The notes beneath the pieces are model-generated. The model did not search any database. It worked only from the letters and a program-made list of their open reading frames with translations, and was not told where the DNA came from. Below are positions 1 to 6,456 of a DNA stretch of 33,669 nucleotides, piece by piece. The translations under genes and the position numbers were made by a program. Numbering within the stretch: position 1 is the stretch's first letter; every line of letters starts with the position of its first letter. The DNA lies in assembly GCA_033764445.1 (NCBI GenBank), contig JANRIZ010000019.1:1-33669 (forward strand). Direction: 5' to 3'. The DNA is from JANRIZ01 sp033764445 (GTDB lineage Bacteria; Verrucomicrobiota; Verrucomicrobiia; JAWXBN01).

Positions 1-522
1 ATCATTCTCGGACCCGAGATGCGTTCGACCGGCGAGGTGATGGGCATCGACGAGGATTTTGGCATCGCCTATGCCAAGAGCCAGATGGCCGCACAACCGC
101 CCCTGCCGCTTGCGGGCAAGGCATTTGTCAGTGTCAAGGACAGTGACAAGGAAGCCGTCGCCCCGATTGCCGCCGAGCTGGCGCGGCTGGGTTTTGAAAT
201 CTTTGCCACCGGCGGCACCGCCGCTTTCCTCGAAAAATCCGGCGTCCGGGTCAACAAACTCTTCAAGCTCTCCGAAGGACGCCCCAACATCCTGGATTTG
301 CTCAAGAACGACGAGATCACCTTCATCATCAACACCCCCTCGGGTCCGATCGCCCGCGAGGACGAGGTGCGCATCCGCAACACGGCCTTCCTCAAACGCA
401 TCCCGATCATGACCACCCTCAGTGCCGCCCGTGCGAGCGTGCGCGGCATCGCCTCCCTCCAGAAAAAGGGGTACACGGTCAATAACATCCAGAGTTATCA
501 CAAAAAACAGCCAACCGCATGA
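1..522 (+). CDS. carB: Carbamoyl-phosphate synthase large subunit, C-terminal part (5' end outside window)
   Basis: The reading frame is open from the first base and ends at TGA 520-522, so only about the last 173 residues are present. The first residues (IILGPEMRSTGEVMGI) match the end of the second ATP-grasp synthetase half of CarB. The rest is the MGS-like allosteric domain, with FATGGTAAFL and TTLSAARASVRGI typical of it. CarB makes carbamoyl phosphate from bicarbonate, ATP and glutamine-derived ammonia for arginine and pyrimidine synthesis, in the cytoplasm with CarA. In the family the MGS domain binds effectors such as UMP and ornithine; whether it does here cannot be read from the sequence. 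The stop overlaps the next start in an ATGA. Confidence 0.95.
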   Translation: MILGPEMRSTGEVMGIDEDFGIAYAKSQMAAQPPLPLAGKAFVSVKDSDKEAVAPIAAELARLGFEIFATGGTAAFLEKSGVRVNKLFKLSEGRPNILDLLKNDEITFIINTPSGPIAREDEVRIRNTAFLKRIPIMTTLSAARASVRGIASLQKKGYTVNNIQSYHKKQPTA

Positions 523-764
523 TCTTCAATCTCCTGGTATTTCTGATGATCGGCCTGGTGGCCGGATGGCTGGCGGGCCTGATCAGCAAACGCAAAAAAA
601 GTGCCGGTTTCCTGGGCAATCTGATCATTGGCACGATCGGCGCCTTTCTGGGGGGATTCCTGTTCCGGGTGGTGGGGTTTACCGCCTACGGGTTGGTCGC
701 GGATATTGTCATGGCCACGGTGGGAGCGCTCATCCTGCTTTTTCTGCTCCGTTTCATCAAATAA
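519..764 (+). CDS. GlsB/YeaQ/YmgE-family small membrane protein
   Basis: An 81-aa, almost wholly hydrophobic protein. It has three predicted membrane segments (about residues 2-22, 30-50 and 55-78), the second glycine-rich (GNLIIGTIGAFLGGFLFRVVG). This is the pattern of the transglycosylase-associated GlsB/YeaQ/YmgE family, whose members are often stress-induced and whose biochemical role is unclear. The ATG at 519 overlaps the carB stop by four bases (ATGA), implying translational coupling to carB. The pairing with carB is unusual and may only reflect compaction. Family call is good; function is unknown. Confidence 0.8.
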   Translation: MIFNLLVFLMIGLVAGWLAGLISKRKKSAGFLGNLIIGTIGAFLGGFLFRVVGFTAYGLVADIVMATVGALILLFLLRFIK

Positions 765-857
765 CCCGGAAATCCAGGGAGCCAAGGCTGCCGGCTGAAA
801 ATTTACAATTTTTTTGTGCCTTTTTGACCGCAGAAGAGTTAAATCATCCACCCCCTC

Positions 858-1601
858 ATGAACCGTTCGGACTTCATCAAAACCCTCGCCGTGGGAACCG
901 CCGGCTCCTTCCTGTTGCCTGCCATCCCGCAGGCCGAGGAAATGACCGGCAAACCGGTCAATGACGTTGCCGATCCCTCCAAGGTCGTCGCCCGGTTTGT
1001 GTACGACGGACCCGGTGCCTCCAAACGGGTGGCGCTGACTCTCGATGACGGGCCCACCCCCCGGGTGACCGAATCGATTCTCAAGGACCTGGCCGACCGC
1101 AAAGCCAAGGCCACGTTTTTCATGATCGGCCGCCGGGTGAAGGAATTTCCCGCCATCGCCAAGGACGTGCTGGCCGCAGGCCACGAAATCGGCAACCATA
1201 CGTACACTCATCCCAAGCTGGCGGTTTTGAGCAATGACCGCGTCCACGCGGAACTCCGCAAAACGCAGACGGTCATTGGGGACACGCTCAATGTCTATCC
1301 TTCCTGGTTCCGTCCGCCCTACGGCTCCTTCCGCAAATCGCAGGGGGCCATTGCCCTGGATATGGGTCTGGGGGTGGCCTACTGGTCGGTGGATACACAC
1401 GACTGGCGGCGCCAGGGTGTGGATCGGATCGTGGAGCGCGCTGTGGGACCGGCGCAGAGTGGCTCGATCATCCTGGGCCACGACCTGCATGCCATGACCG
1501 CCGAGGCGATGCCCGGGATTTTGGATGGGCTCCTTGAAAAGGGATACACTTTCGCCACTCTGACCGAACTCCTCGGCGAACCGTATCCGGATATGGCATA
1601 A
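858..1601 (+). CDS. Polysaccharide deacetylase (NodB domain, CE4), exported
   Basis: A 247-aa protein with an N-terminal hydrophobic signal-like segment (about residues 8-24, then AIPQAEE), followed by a full NodB homology domain. The CE4 motifs are all visible: TLDDGPTP with the catalytic-base and metal aspartates D63/D64, HTYTH with metal ligands H114 and H118, RPPYG at 152-156, SVDTHDW near 178, and LGHDLH with H208. The family removes N- or O-acetyl groups from peptidoglycan, chitin-like or xylan substrates using a divalent metal. The likely site is the periplasm or cell surface. The substrate cannot be told. No strong Shine-Dalgarno precedes the ATG. The gene stands alone between glsB-like and the inverted-repeat element. 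Confidence 0.9.
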   Translation: MNRSDFIKTLAVGTAGSFLLPAIPQAEEMTGKPVNDVADPSKVVARFVYDGPGASKRVALTLDDGPTPRVTESILKDLADRKAKATFFMIGRRVKEFPAIAKDVLAAGHEIGNHTYTHPKLAVLSNDRVHAELRKTQTVIGDTLNVYPSWFRPPYGSFRKSQGAIALDMGLGVAYWSVDTHDWRRQGVDRIVERAVGPAQSGSIILGHDLHAMTAEAMPGILDGLLEKGYTFATLTELLGEPYPDMA

Positions 1602-1632
1602 CAACCGCAGATTGAGCTGGGAGTTTCATACA

Positions 1633-1827
1633 CAGATTGGCCCAGATTCACACAGATTCTTTTTTGGTTCTGTACAGTCGGTCTTTGCTGTTAAGTTTCC
1701 TGACTCTTCTGTTCTGGCGTCAGTCACAGATCATGGGGAAAGAAGAGCATTTACCTACGTCATCCCCTTTACGAAGAGAATAAAAAAGACCCTTCCCCAA
1801 TAATCTGTGTGAATCTGAGCCAATCTG
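1633..1827. repeat. MITE-like 195-bp element with 26-bp inverted ends built of 10-bp-phased repeats
   Basis: The left arm, 1633-1658, and the reverse complement of the right arm, 1802-1827, differ at one base out of 26. Within the left arm AGATT recurs at 1634, 1644 and 1654. Within the right arm AATCT recurs at 1802, 1812 and 1822. Both are spaced exactly 10 bp. The roughly 140 bp between the arms show no recognisable gene. A further CAGATTGAG sits outside at 1608. The element fills the convergent gap between the deacetylase and nuoE. It could be a non-autonomous mobile element or a long hairpin terminator for both genes. No clear target-site duplication was seen. Confidence 0.6.
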
Positions 1828-1837
1828 CGTATAACAT

Positions 1838-2320
1838 TCAGCCCAGTTTGCGGATGAGTTCATCGGCCTTTTCGGGGGTCACAGACTCATACAAATCGTC
1901 ATTGATCTGGATGACCGGACCGGTGCCGCAGGAGGCGATGCACTCGACAAACTCGACGGAAAACTTCCCGTCCTTTGTCGTTTCCAGACCGTGCCCGTGC
2001 GGGTCCAGGCCCAGTCTGCCGCGGAAATGCTCGCACAATTTGCCGCTGCCCGCCAATCCGCAGGAGAGTGTGCGACACACCTTGATCTGGTACCGGCCCA
2101 CCGGCTGGCGGCGGAACATCGGGTAGAAGGTGACCAGTTCCAGAATGTTGATGGGCTGGAGTTCCAGTTTGGCGGCGATCCATTCGATGGACTCCTCGGA
2201 AATGTAGCCGAAATGTTCCTGAAACAGGTGCAGCAACGGAAGACTCGCACTCCGTTTGGAGACCGGATAATGCGTGATGGCTTCATCGATTTTGCTGAGG
2301 AGATCGGCGGGGACTTGCAT
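1838..2320 (-). CDS. nuoE: NADH-quinone oxidoreductase subunit E (24-kDa, 2Fe-2S)
   Basis: A 160-aa protein with the NuoE/thioredoxin-like [2Fe-2S] fold: an N-terminal helical part (LLHLFQEHFGYISEESIEWIA) and the four cluster cysteines C82, C87, C127 and C131 in the canonical C-x4-C and C-x3-C spacing. NuoE belongs to the NADH-dehydrogenase arm of complex I, with NuoF and NuoG, on the cytoplasmic side. Its N1a cluster is off the main electron path. It is the last gene of the minus-strand nuoB-C-D-lipoprotein-E run. Its start lies 14 bp after the lipoprotein stop. nuoF, the usual next gene, is not here; the inverted-repeat element follows instead. Confidence 0.93.
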   Translation of the reverse strand: MQVPADLLSKIDEAITHYPVSKRSASLPLLHLFQEHFGYISEESIEWIAAKLELQPINILELVTFYPMFRRQPVGRYQIKVCRTLSCGLAGSGKLCEHFRGRLGLDPHGHGLETTKDGKFSVEFVECIASCGTGPVIQINDDLYESVTPEKADELIRKLG

Positions 2321-2334
2321 GGGGATGGGGCAGA

Positions 2335-2619
2335 TTAAAATTTTCCGGATTTTTCCATGTTGACCAGGCTGTCATTGACAAAGGTCAGCTCGGCCGATTT
2401 GCCGAATGATTTGTAGGTCCAGCTTTTGGTGGAGATTCCCAGGGTGTTGCTCGCATCCTCCCTGCTCGGGTTTCCCAGAATCGCACGCACCTCGTCGGGC
2501 TTCATGCCGGGCTTGAGCCGGTCAAAATTGGCCGAGGTCAGCCTGCTGCAACCCACCACCAGGAGGAGGCTGACGGTGAGGGTGATGAGGACCCAAAAAT
2601 GACGCTGTGTGTTTTTCAT
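2335..2619 (-). CDS. Small BamE/SmpA-like lipoprotein between nuoD and nuoE
   Basis: A 94-aa protein with a lipoprotein signal: hydrophobic stretch (about 9-22) ending in a lipobox LLVVGC with C24. The mature part, NFDRLKPGMKPDEVRAILGNPS followed by WTYKSFGKSAELTFVNDSLV, has the BamE/SmpA-OmlA layout: the x-L-K-x-G-M-x-x-x-E-V-x-x-x-L-G-x-P signature and beta strands. Known BamE acts in the outer-membrane BAM complex, but many small lipoproteins share this fold, so a BAM role is not claimed. It is embedded in the nuo operon, 27 bp after nuoD and 14 bp before nuoE. That is an unusual position and may indicate a helper in complex assembly or mere co-transcription. Confidence 0.8.
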   Translation of the reverse strand: MKNTQRHFWVLITLTVSLLLVVGCSRLTSANFDRLKPGMKPDEVRAILGNPSREDASNTLGISTKSWTYKSFGKSAELTFVNDSLVNMEKSGKF

Positions 2620-2646
2620 GGAGAAGTCCCTTTTTTTTGCCTGAGG

Positions 2647-3930
2647 TTACCGGTCGCATTCGCCCATCACAAAATCCAGGCTGCCGAGGATGGCCGGCAC
2701 GTCACTGACCATGACCCCTCTGCACAGCTCGGGCAGAATGGAAAGATTCACAAATGACGGGGCGCGGATTTTCAGGCGATGCGGGGTGCCTCCCCCGCGG
2801 CTGTTGATGTAAAAGCCCAGTTCGCCCTTGGGATTTTCCGCCCCGAAATAGATTTCTCCGGCGGGGGCGTCCACCCCCTCGGTGACGATGATGAACTGAT
2901 GGATCAGCTGCTCCATCTTGGTGAGGACATCGGCCTTTTGGGGAAGGATGTTTTTGGGATCGTGCACGGCGATGGGAAAGGCCTTCGGGTCGGAATTGAC
3001 CGGGCCGCCAAACTGTTCAAGCCGCTCAATGGCCTGGTTCAAAATGCGCACACTCTGGCGGAGTTCCTCCATGCGGACCTGATACCGGTCGTAACAGTCA
3101 CCCACGGAACCGACCGGGATGTCGAACCGGTAATTTTCGTATCCGAGATACGGATGGTTTTTGCGGAGGTCAAACTCCACACCCGATCCGCGCAGGCAGG
3201 GTCCGGTCAGCCCGTAGTTGATGGCCATCTCGCGGGGGATGACCGCCACATCGCGGGTGCGGTCCACAAATATCCGGTTGCGGGAAAGCAACCCGTCGGT
3301 TTCCTCGATTTTTGAGGGGAACACCTCCAGAAAGGATTTCAACCCGGCGATAAATTCCGGGTGCAGGTCCCGCGTAAGCCCGCCGATGCGGGTGTAACTG
3401 GTCGTGAACCGCGCTCCGGTCAGCAACTCGATGAGATTGTAGAGTTTTTCGCGCTCGTTGAATGTGTAGAGGAAAACGGTCATGGCCCCGAGGTCCATGG
3501 CCATCGCCCCGATGCCCAGAAGATGCGAGGAGATGCGGGCCACCTCGCAGGAGATGACACGGATGATTTTGGCGCGTTCGGGCAGATCGTAGCCCATGAG
3601 CTTTTCGACCGCGCACGCATAGGCGACGTTGTTGGCCAGGGGGGCGAGATAATCCAGGCGGTCGGTGTACGGGATGAACTGGGTCCAGGTCATGTTCTCG
3701 GCGATTTTTTCGTCGCCGCGATGCAGATACCCGATATCGGGGGTGCACTTGGTCACCAGTTCCCCGTCCAATTCCAGAACCAGACGCAACACGCCGTGGG
3801 TGGAGGGATGCTGGGGGCCCATGTTCAGGACCATTTTTTCGCCCACCAGGTCCGGGTGTTCCTCCAGGGCCTGGCTGACGCGGGCCGCCACGTCGGTGGC
3901 CTCAATTTCTGCGGTGCGGAAAGTGCTCAT
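2647..3930 (-). CDS. nuoD: NADH-quinone oxidoreductase subunit D (49-kDa)
   Basis: A 427-aa protein of normal family length. It carries the signature near the N terminus (MVLNMGPQHPSTHGVLRLV), the YLHRGDEKIAE motif, and the C-terminal block ending SLDFVMGECDR. NuoD with NuoB forms the ubiquinone-binding cavity of complex I at the membrane interface. It is homologous to the large subunit of [NiFe] hydrogenases but without the metal-binding cysteines. A GGGGAGG stands about 14 nt before the ATG, a long spacing. The ATG lies 9 bp after the nuoC stop, so the two are co-transcribed. nuoC and nuoD are separate here, not fused as in E. coli. Confidence 0.97.
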   Translation of the reverse strand: MSTFRTAEIEATDVAARVSQALEEHPDLVGEKMVLNMGPQHPSTHGVLRLVLELDGELVTKCTPDIGYLHRGDEKIAENMTWTQFIPYTDRLDYLAPLANNVAYACAVEKLMGYDLPERAKIIRVISCEVARISSHLLGIGAMAMDLGAMTVFLYTFNEREKLYNLIELLTGARFTTSYTRIGGLTRDLHPEFIAGLKSFLEVFPSKIEETDGLLSRNRIFVDRTRDVAVIPREMAINYGLTGPCLRGSGVEFDLRKNHPYLGYENYRFDIPVGSVGDCYDRYQVRMEELRQSVRILNQAIERLEQFGGPVNSDPKAFPIAVHDPKNILPQKADVLTKMEQLIHQFIIVTEGVDAPAGEIYFGAENPKGELGFYINSRGGGTPHRLKIRAPSFVNLSILPELCRGVMVSDVPAILGSLDFVMGECDR

Positions 3931-3939
3931 GGCGGTGCG

Positions 3940-4527
3940 TTAATCCTCCCCGAAGGTTTTGGCGCGGGGTTCGCGGTCGTGGGTATGGGCGGCGGGTTCG
4001 GTCACAAACGGTCCCCCGGCCAGTGGCGCGGCTGCCGAAAAGGCCACGTCGGGAATCTCCGTGGGTTTTCCCGCCAGTGGGAAGTCCTTGCGCAGGGGGA
4101 AATACGGATACCCCTCCCACATCAGGATGCGGCGCAGGTCCGGGTGCCCCTCAAACTTGACCCCCATCATGTCGTAAATTTCGCGTTCGTGCCAGTCGGC
4201 CGTGCGCCACAGGCCCGCAACACTGGCCACCACGGGATTTTCCTCGGGCACCCGCACGCGCAGGCGCAGTGAAATGTGGTGCGAATAGGAATACAATCCG
4301 TAGACGACTTCAAACCGGCCCAGGGCTTCCAGTTCGTTGGAAAGATTGTCCACACCGGACACATCCACCAGGTAGTCAAACCCCAGCGAGTCCCGGCAGA
4401 AACGTCCGACCTCGATCAGGAGTTTGCGGTCGAACTCCACGGAAACCTCGCCGCGGAATTCCACGGCCTTGAATTCCTGACCGGAAAACTGGGCGGCAAT
4501 TCTGGCGGCGGCGTCTTTGGCATCCAT
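3940..4527 (-). CDS. nuoC: NADH-quinone oxidoreductase subunit C (30-kDa)
   Basis: 195 aa from ATG 4527 (MDAKDAAARIAAQF). The frame is open further upstream into nuoB, but that part is a shadow. This ATG comes 23 bp after the nuoB stop with a GAGGGA about 11 nt ahead. The 30-kDa signature is clear: ADWHEREIYDMMGVKFEGHP followed by LRRILMWEGYPYFPLRKDFPL. NuoC is a peripheral-arm subunit next to NuoD and NuoB. The C-terminal tail after ADFPL (residues about 155-195) is low-complexity (Ala/Pro/His rich) and less conserved in kind. Confidence 0.95.
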   Translation of the reverse strand: MDAKDAAARIAAQFSGQEFKAVEFRGEVSVEFDRKLLIEVGRFCRDSLGFDYLVDVSGVDNLSNELEALGRFEVVYGLYSYSHHISLRLRVRVPEENPVVASVAGLWRTADWHEREIYDMMGVKFEGHPDLRRILMWEGYPYFPLRKDFPLAGKPTEIPDVAFSAAAPLAGGPFVTEPAAHTHDREPRAKTFGED

Positions 4528-4550
4528 AAGGCAGTCTTCCCTCGGAAAAT

Positions 4551-5075
4551 CTATTTGATGGCCTCTTTGAGGTCGCGGAGCGAGGTTTCCTTCATGACCA
4601 CCTCGTTTTGCAGTTTCATGAAGCCCTCCAGCAAGGCCTCGGGGCGGGGCGGACAGCCGGAGACATAGACATCGACAGGCACAATGTGGTCCACGCCCTG
4701 AAGCACGGAATAACTGCGGTACATCCCGCCGGTGGAGGCGCAGGCCCCCATGGCCAGAACCCACTTGGGGCTGGGCATCTGCTCGTACAGGCGGCGCACA
4801 CTCAGGGCCATCTTGTAGGTGACCGTCCCCGCCACGATCATCACGTCGCACTGACGGGGTGAAAAACGCATGACCTCCGCACCGAACCGCGCAATGTCGT
4901 ACCGCGAACAGGCCGTGGCCATCAGCTCAATGCCACAGCAGGCCAGACCCAGCGGCATCGGCCACATGGAATTTTTGCGCATCCAGTTGATGGCGACATC
5001 CAACTGGGTGACCACCACCTGGCCTTCGCCCTTGGAGCTGTTCATCATCGGTTCTGTGGAGACGGAGGAAACCAT
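4551..5075 (-). CDS. nuoB: NADH-quinone oxidoreductase subunit B (PSST, N2 cluster)
   Basis: 174 aa from ATG 5075. Other in-frame starts are TTG 5108 and ATG 5048, and none has a good ribosome binding site, so the exact start is uncertain. The N2 [4Fe-4S] ligands are present: the tandem cysteines LACCGIE (C46, C47), GAC (C112) and GCPPRPE (C141). NuoB passes electrons from the iron-sulfur chain to quinone. This is the first gene of the run. nuoA, which normally precedes nuoB, is absent: upstream lie about 550 bp of non-coding sequence with a nuclease-gene remnant, then vapBC. Confidence 0.95.
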   Translation of the reverse strand: MVSSVSTEPMMNSSKGEGQVVVTQLDVAINWMRKNSMWPMPLGLACCGIELMATACSRYDIARFGAEVMRFSPRQCDVMIVAGTVTYKMALSVRRLYEQMPSPKWVLAMGACASTGGMYRSYSVLQGVDHIVPVDVYVSGCPPRPEALLEGFMKLQNEVVMKETSLRDLKEAIK

Positions 5076-5303
5076 ATTCAGGGCAAAACCGTATCGGTGA
5101 AGGCTCAAAAAGCAAGAGGATAGTGAATCTTTTCACAGAGTCGGACGGCGATCAGGGGGATTCGGTGAAGCCATGACGGTCTGTTTTTTTTGAATCACGT
5201 AAGCACTTTATCCATAGGTCACTGCATTTCGTGATATTCCACGATCAACATAAAAAGTCTGAAGAGGCGGAATTCGCAGACCAGGTTTTCTGGTTGTGTC
5301 TGT

Positions 5304-5477
5304 TCAGTCATGGATGAGGACGTTTTTCGACCATCCGAATTTGGCTGTCATGCGGAGGCAGAACTCGCGTTCGAGGACGTCCTTGCCGCGTGAAGGATGA
5401 TGAGACTGTGTTTCCAGCCAATGAGTGCAACCAGTGGTTGCACTTTTGGCAGCCTTGGATTTGCGTGTGACGTTCAT
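5304..5477 (-). pseudogene. Remnant of a DUF1016 / YhcG-type (PDDEXK) nuclease gene
   Basis: The 550-bp gap upstream of nuoB holds a frameshifted fragment. From 5464 down to 5393 one frame reads VQPLVALIGWKHSLIIL. From 5387 down to 5304 a second frame reads GKDVLEREFCLRMTAKFGW, then SKNVLIHD and a stop. Joined, these match the well-conserved middle of the DUF1016 N-terminal domain (the QPLVA-IGW-HNL-I and LEREFY-RMT-KFGW-KNVLIHQIEN block). The 5-nt junction (5388-5392) breaks the frame. The second frame is also open back to ATG 5477, giving a 57-codon chimeric ORF that is unlikely to be functional. No C-terminal nuclease domain was found in the rest of the gap. DUF1016 proteins are linked to defence and mobile DNA. 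Confidence 0.75.
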
Positions 5478-5627
5478 TTTTCCATCGTATAGAATTTTAC
5501 TGCAAACCCCGGACTGGTCACCCGACGATATGTTCGGTCTGTGGAAAACTCAACCTCTTTTGCCTGAAACAACCGCTGCAAAAGACATGTCTTGATTTCT
5601 GATGACCCTTTTTTTCCTGATTGAAAT

Positions 5628-6077
5628 TCACGAAGAAGGGATGACGTTCAGTCCTTTGAGCCCGAAAAGCGGGGCCGCTGCAAGGAGGTGTTGGTCGTTG
5701 GAATAAATTTCGTGGAATCCGTGCTCGGCCGCACAGGCCAGGTGCAGGGCGTCGGAGGCGCGGAGAAAAAAACTCCCTTTGGCATCGAGGTAAAAACGTT
5801 CGGCCCGTTGAAGCACTGGATCGTCCATGTTGAGCCACTGAATTCCTCCGTCCTCCGTATCATCGCAAAGTTGGAGGAAAACCTCCCGGGCGAGACCGGG
5901 GTCTGCAAGTTTTTCCCGGATTTTACGATAGCCAACGGAGACAAACTCCACCCTTCCATGACTGCTACAGACGATGGTTTGGATGTCCCTGCAAACCCCC
6001 ATCACCTCGTGGCTTCCTGGTTCGTTCCAGTGAAGCTTTGCCAAATACGAGGTGTCAAAATACGCCCGAACGATCAT
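5628..6077 (-). CDS. vapC: PIN-domain toxin (VapC family)
   Basis: A 149-aa PIN-domain protein. The acidic residues expected to bind metal are visible: D8 in AYFDTSYLAKL, E44 in GRVEF, D109 in RASDALHLA and D128 in SNDQHLL. VapC toxins are RNases that cleave tRNA or rRNA and are held inactive by VapB. The ATG overlaps the stop of the upstream antitoxin gene (ATGA, 6074-6077), so translation is coupled. It ends about 150 bp from the DUF1016 remnant. The family call is firm; the RNA target is unknown. Confidence 0.9.
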   Translation of the reverse strand: MIVRAYFDTSYLAKLHWNEPGSHEVMGVCRDIQTIVCSSHGRVEFVSVGYRKIREKLADPGLAREVFLQLCDDTEDGGIQWLNMDDPVLQRAERFYLDAKGSFFLRASDALHLACAAEHGFHEIYSNDQHLLAAAPLFGLKGLNVIPSS

Positions 6078-6340
6078 CGTCCATCTCTGCCTTCTGAGAT
6101 GATCTGTGTGGAATCCGTCCCTCCGGAGAGGGCTCCGGATTCCCAGGCTTTCTTGAAGGCGGGCCGGAGTTTGCGATTGGCCCAGTAGGAGGGCTTGGGT
6201 TCTGCTACGCTGACAGGACTGGCCTCCAGCTCATGTTTCAACCCGCGAAGAAGGAGTTCCCTCAGGGTAGAGCCCTCCTCTACCGCCCGGATTTTGGCCT
6301 GCTTGTAAAGCGTCTCGGGAATATCAAGCGTCGTTCGCAT
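6074..6340 (-). CDS. vapB: VapB-type antitoxin (ribbon-helix-helix)
   Basis: An 88-aa protein starting MRTTLDIPETLYKQAKIRA, the strand-helix-helix of a ribbon-helix-helix DNA-binding domain (residues 1-40). A polar C-terminal tail (KPSYWANRKLRPAFKKAWESG) follows, of the type that wraps around the PIN toxin. It precedes vapC with a 4-bp overlap. It probably represses its own promoter, which lies immediately upstream and ends a few bases before this ATG (see the promoter entry). No Shine-Dalgarno is visible. Confidence 0.85.
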   Translation of the reverse strand: MRTTLDIPETLYKQAKIRAVEEGSTLRELLLRGLKHELEASPVSVAEPKPSYWANRKLRPAFKKAWESGALSGGTDSTQIISEGRDGR

Positions 6341-6346
6341 ATTGCT

Positions 6347-6375
6347 ATATTTACATTTATATATATTTATGTCAA
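6347..6375 (-). promoter_or_regulatory. Putative vapBC promoter/operator, possibly leaderless
   Basis: On the minus strand a perfect -35 TTGACA occupies 6375-6370. An AT-only run follows; a -10-like AAATAT (6352-6347) lies 17 bp on and ends 6 nt before the vapB ATG. The interval 6352-6371 is an imperfect palindrome (ACAT...ATGT with an alternating AT centre), a plausible VapB operator. The start of transcription would fall at or next to the start codon. Confidence 0.5.
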
Positions 6376-6456
6376 TCTCTCCTTTGGTGTCACAACTTTT
6401 GAGTCAACGAAGGCATCGGAACGGATAATTTTTTGCATTTGGCGTCCGTTTGTCCT

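Noticed and set aside
498..1604. Long open frame on the minus strand opposite the deacetylase
   Set aside because: It is an antisense shadow of GC-rich coding sequence. The plus strand has all CE4 motifs, and the antisense protein has no recognisable family pattern and a composition rich in His, Gly and Arg.
5208..5216. TTATCCATA resembling a DnaA box
   Set aside because: Single, one mismatch, far from dnaA and with no partner boxes; within chance.
6399..6429. TTGAGT ... GATAAT as an mnmG promoter
   Set aside because: Spacer is 19 bp and the start codon itself is uncertain, so I did not list it as a feature.
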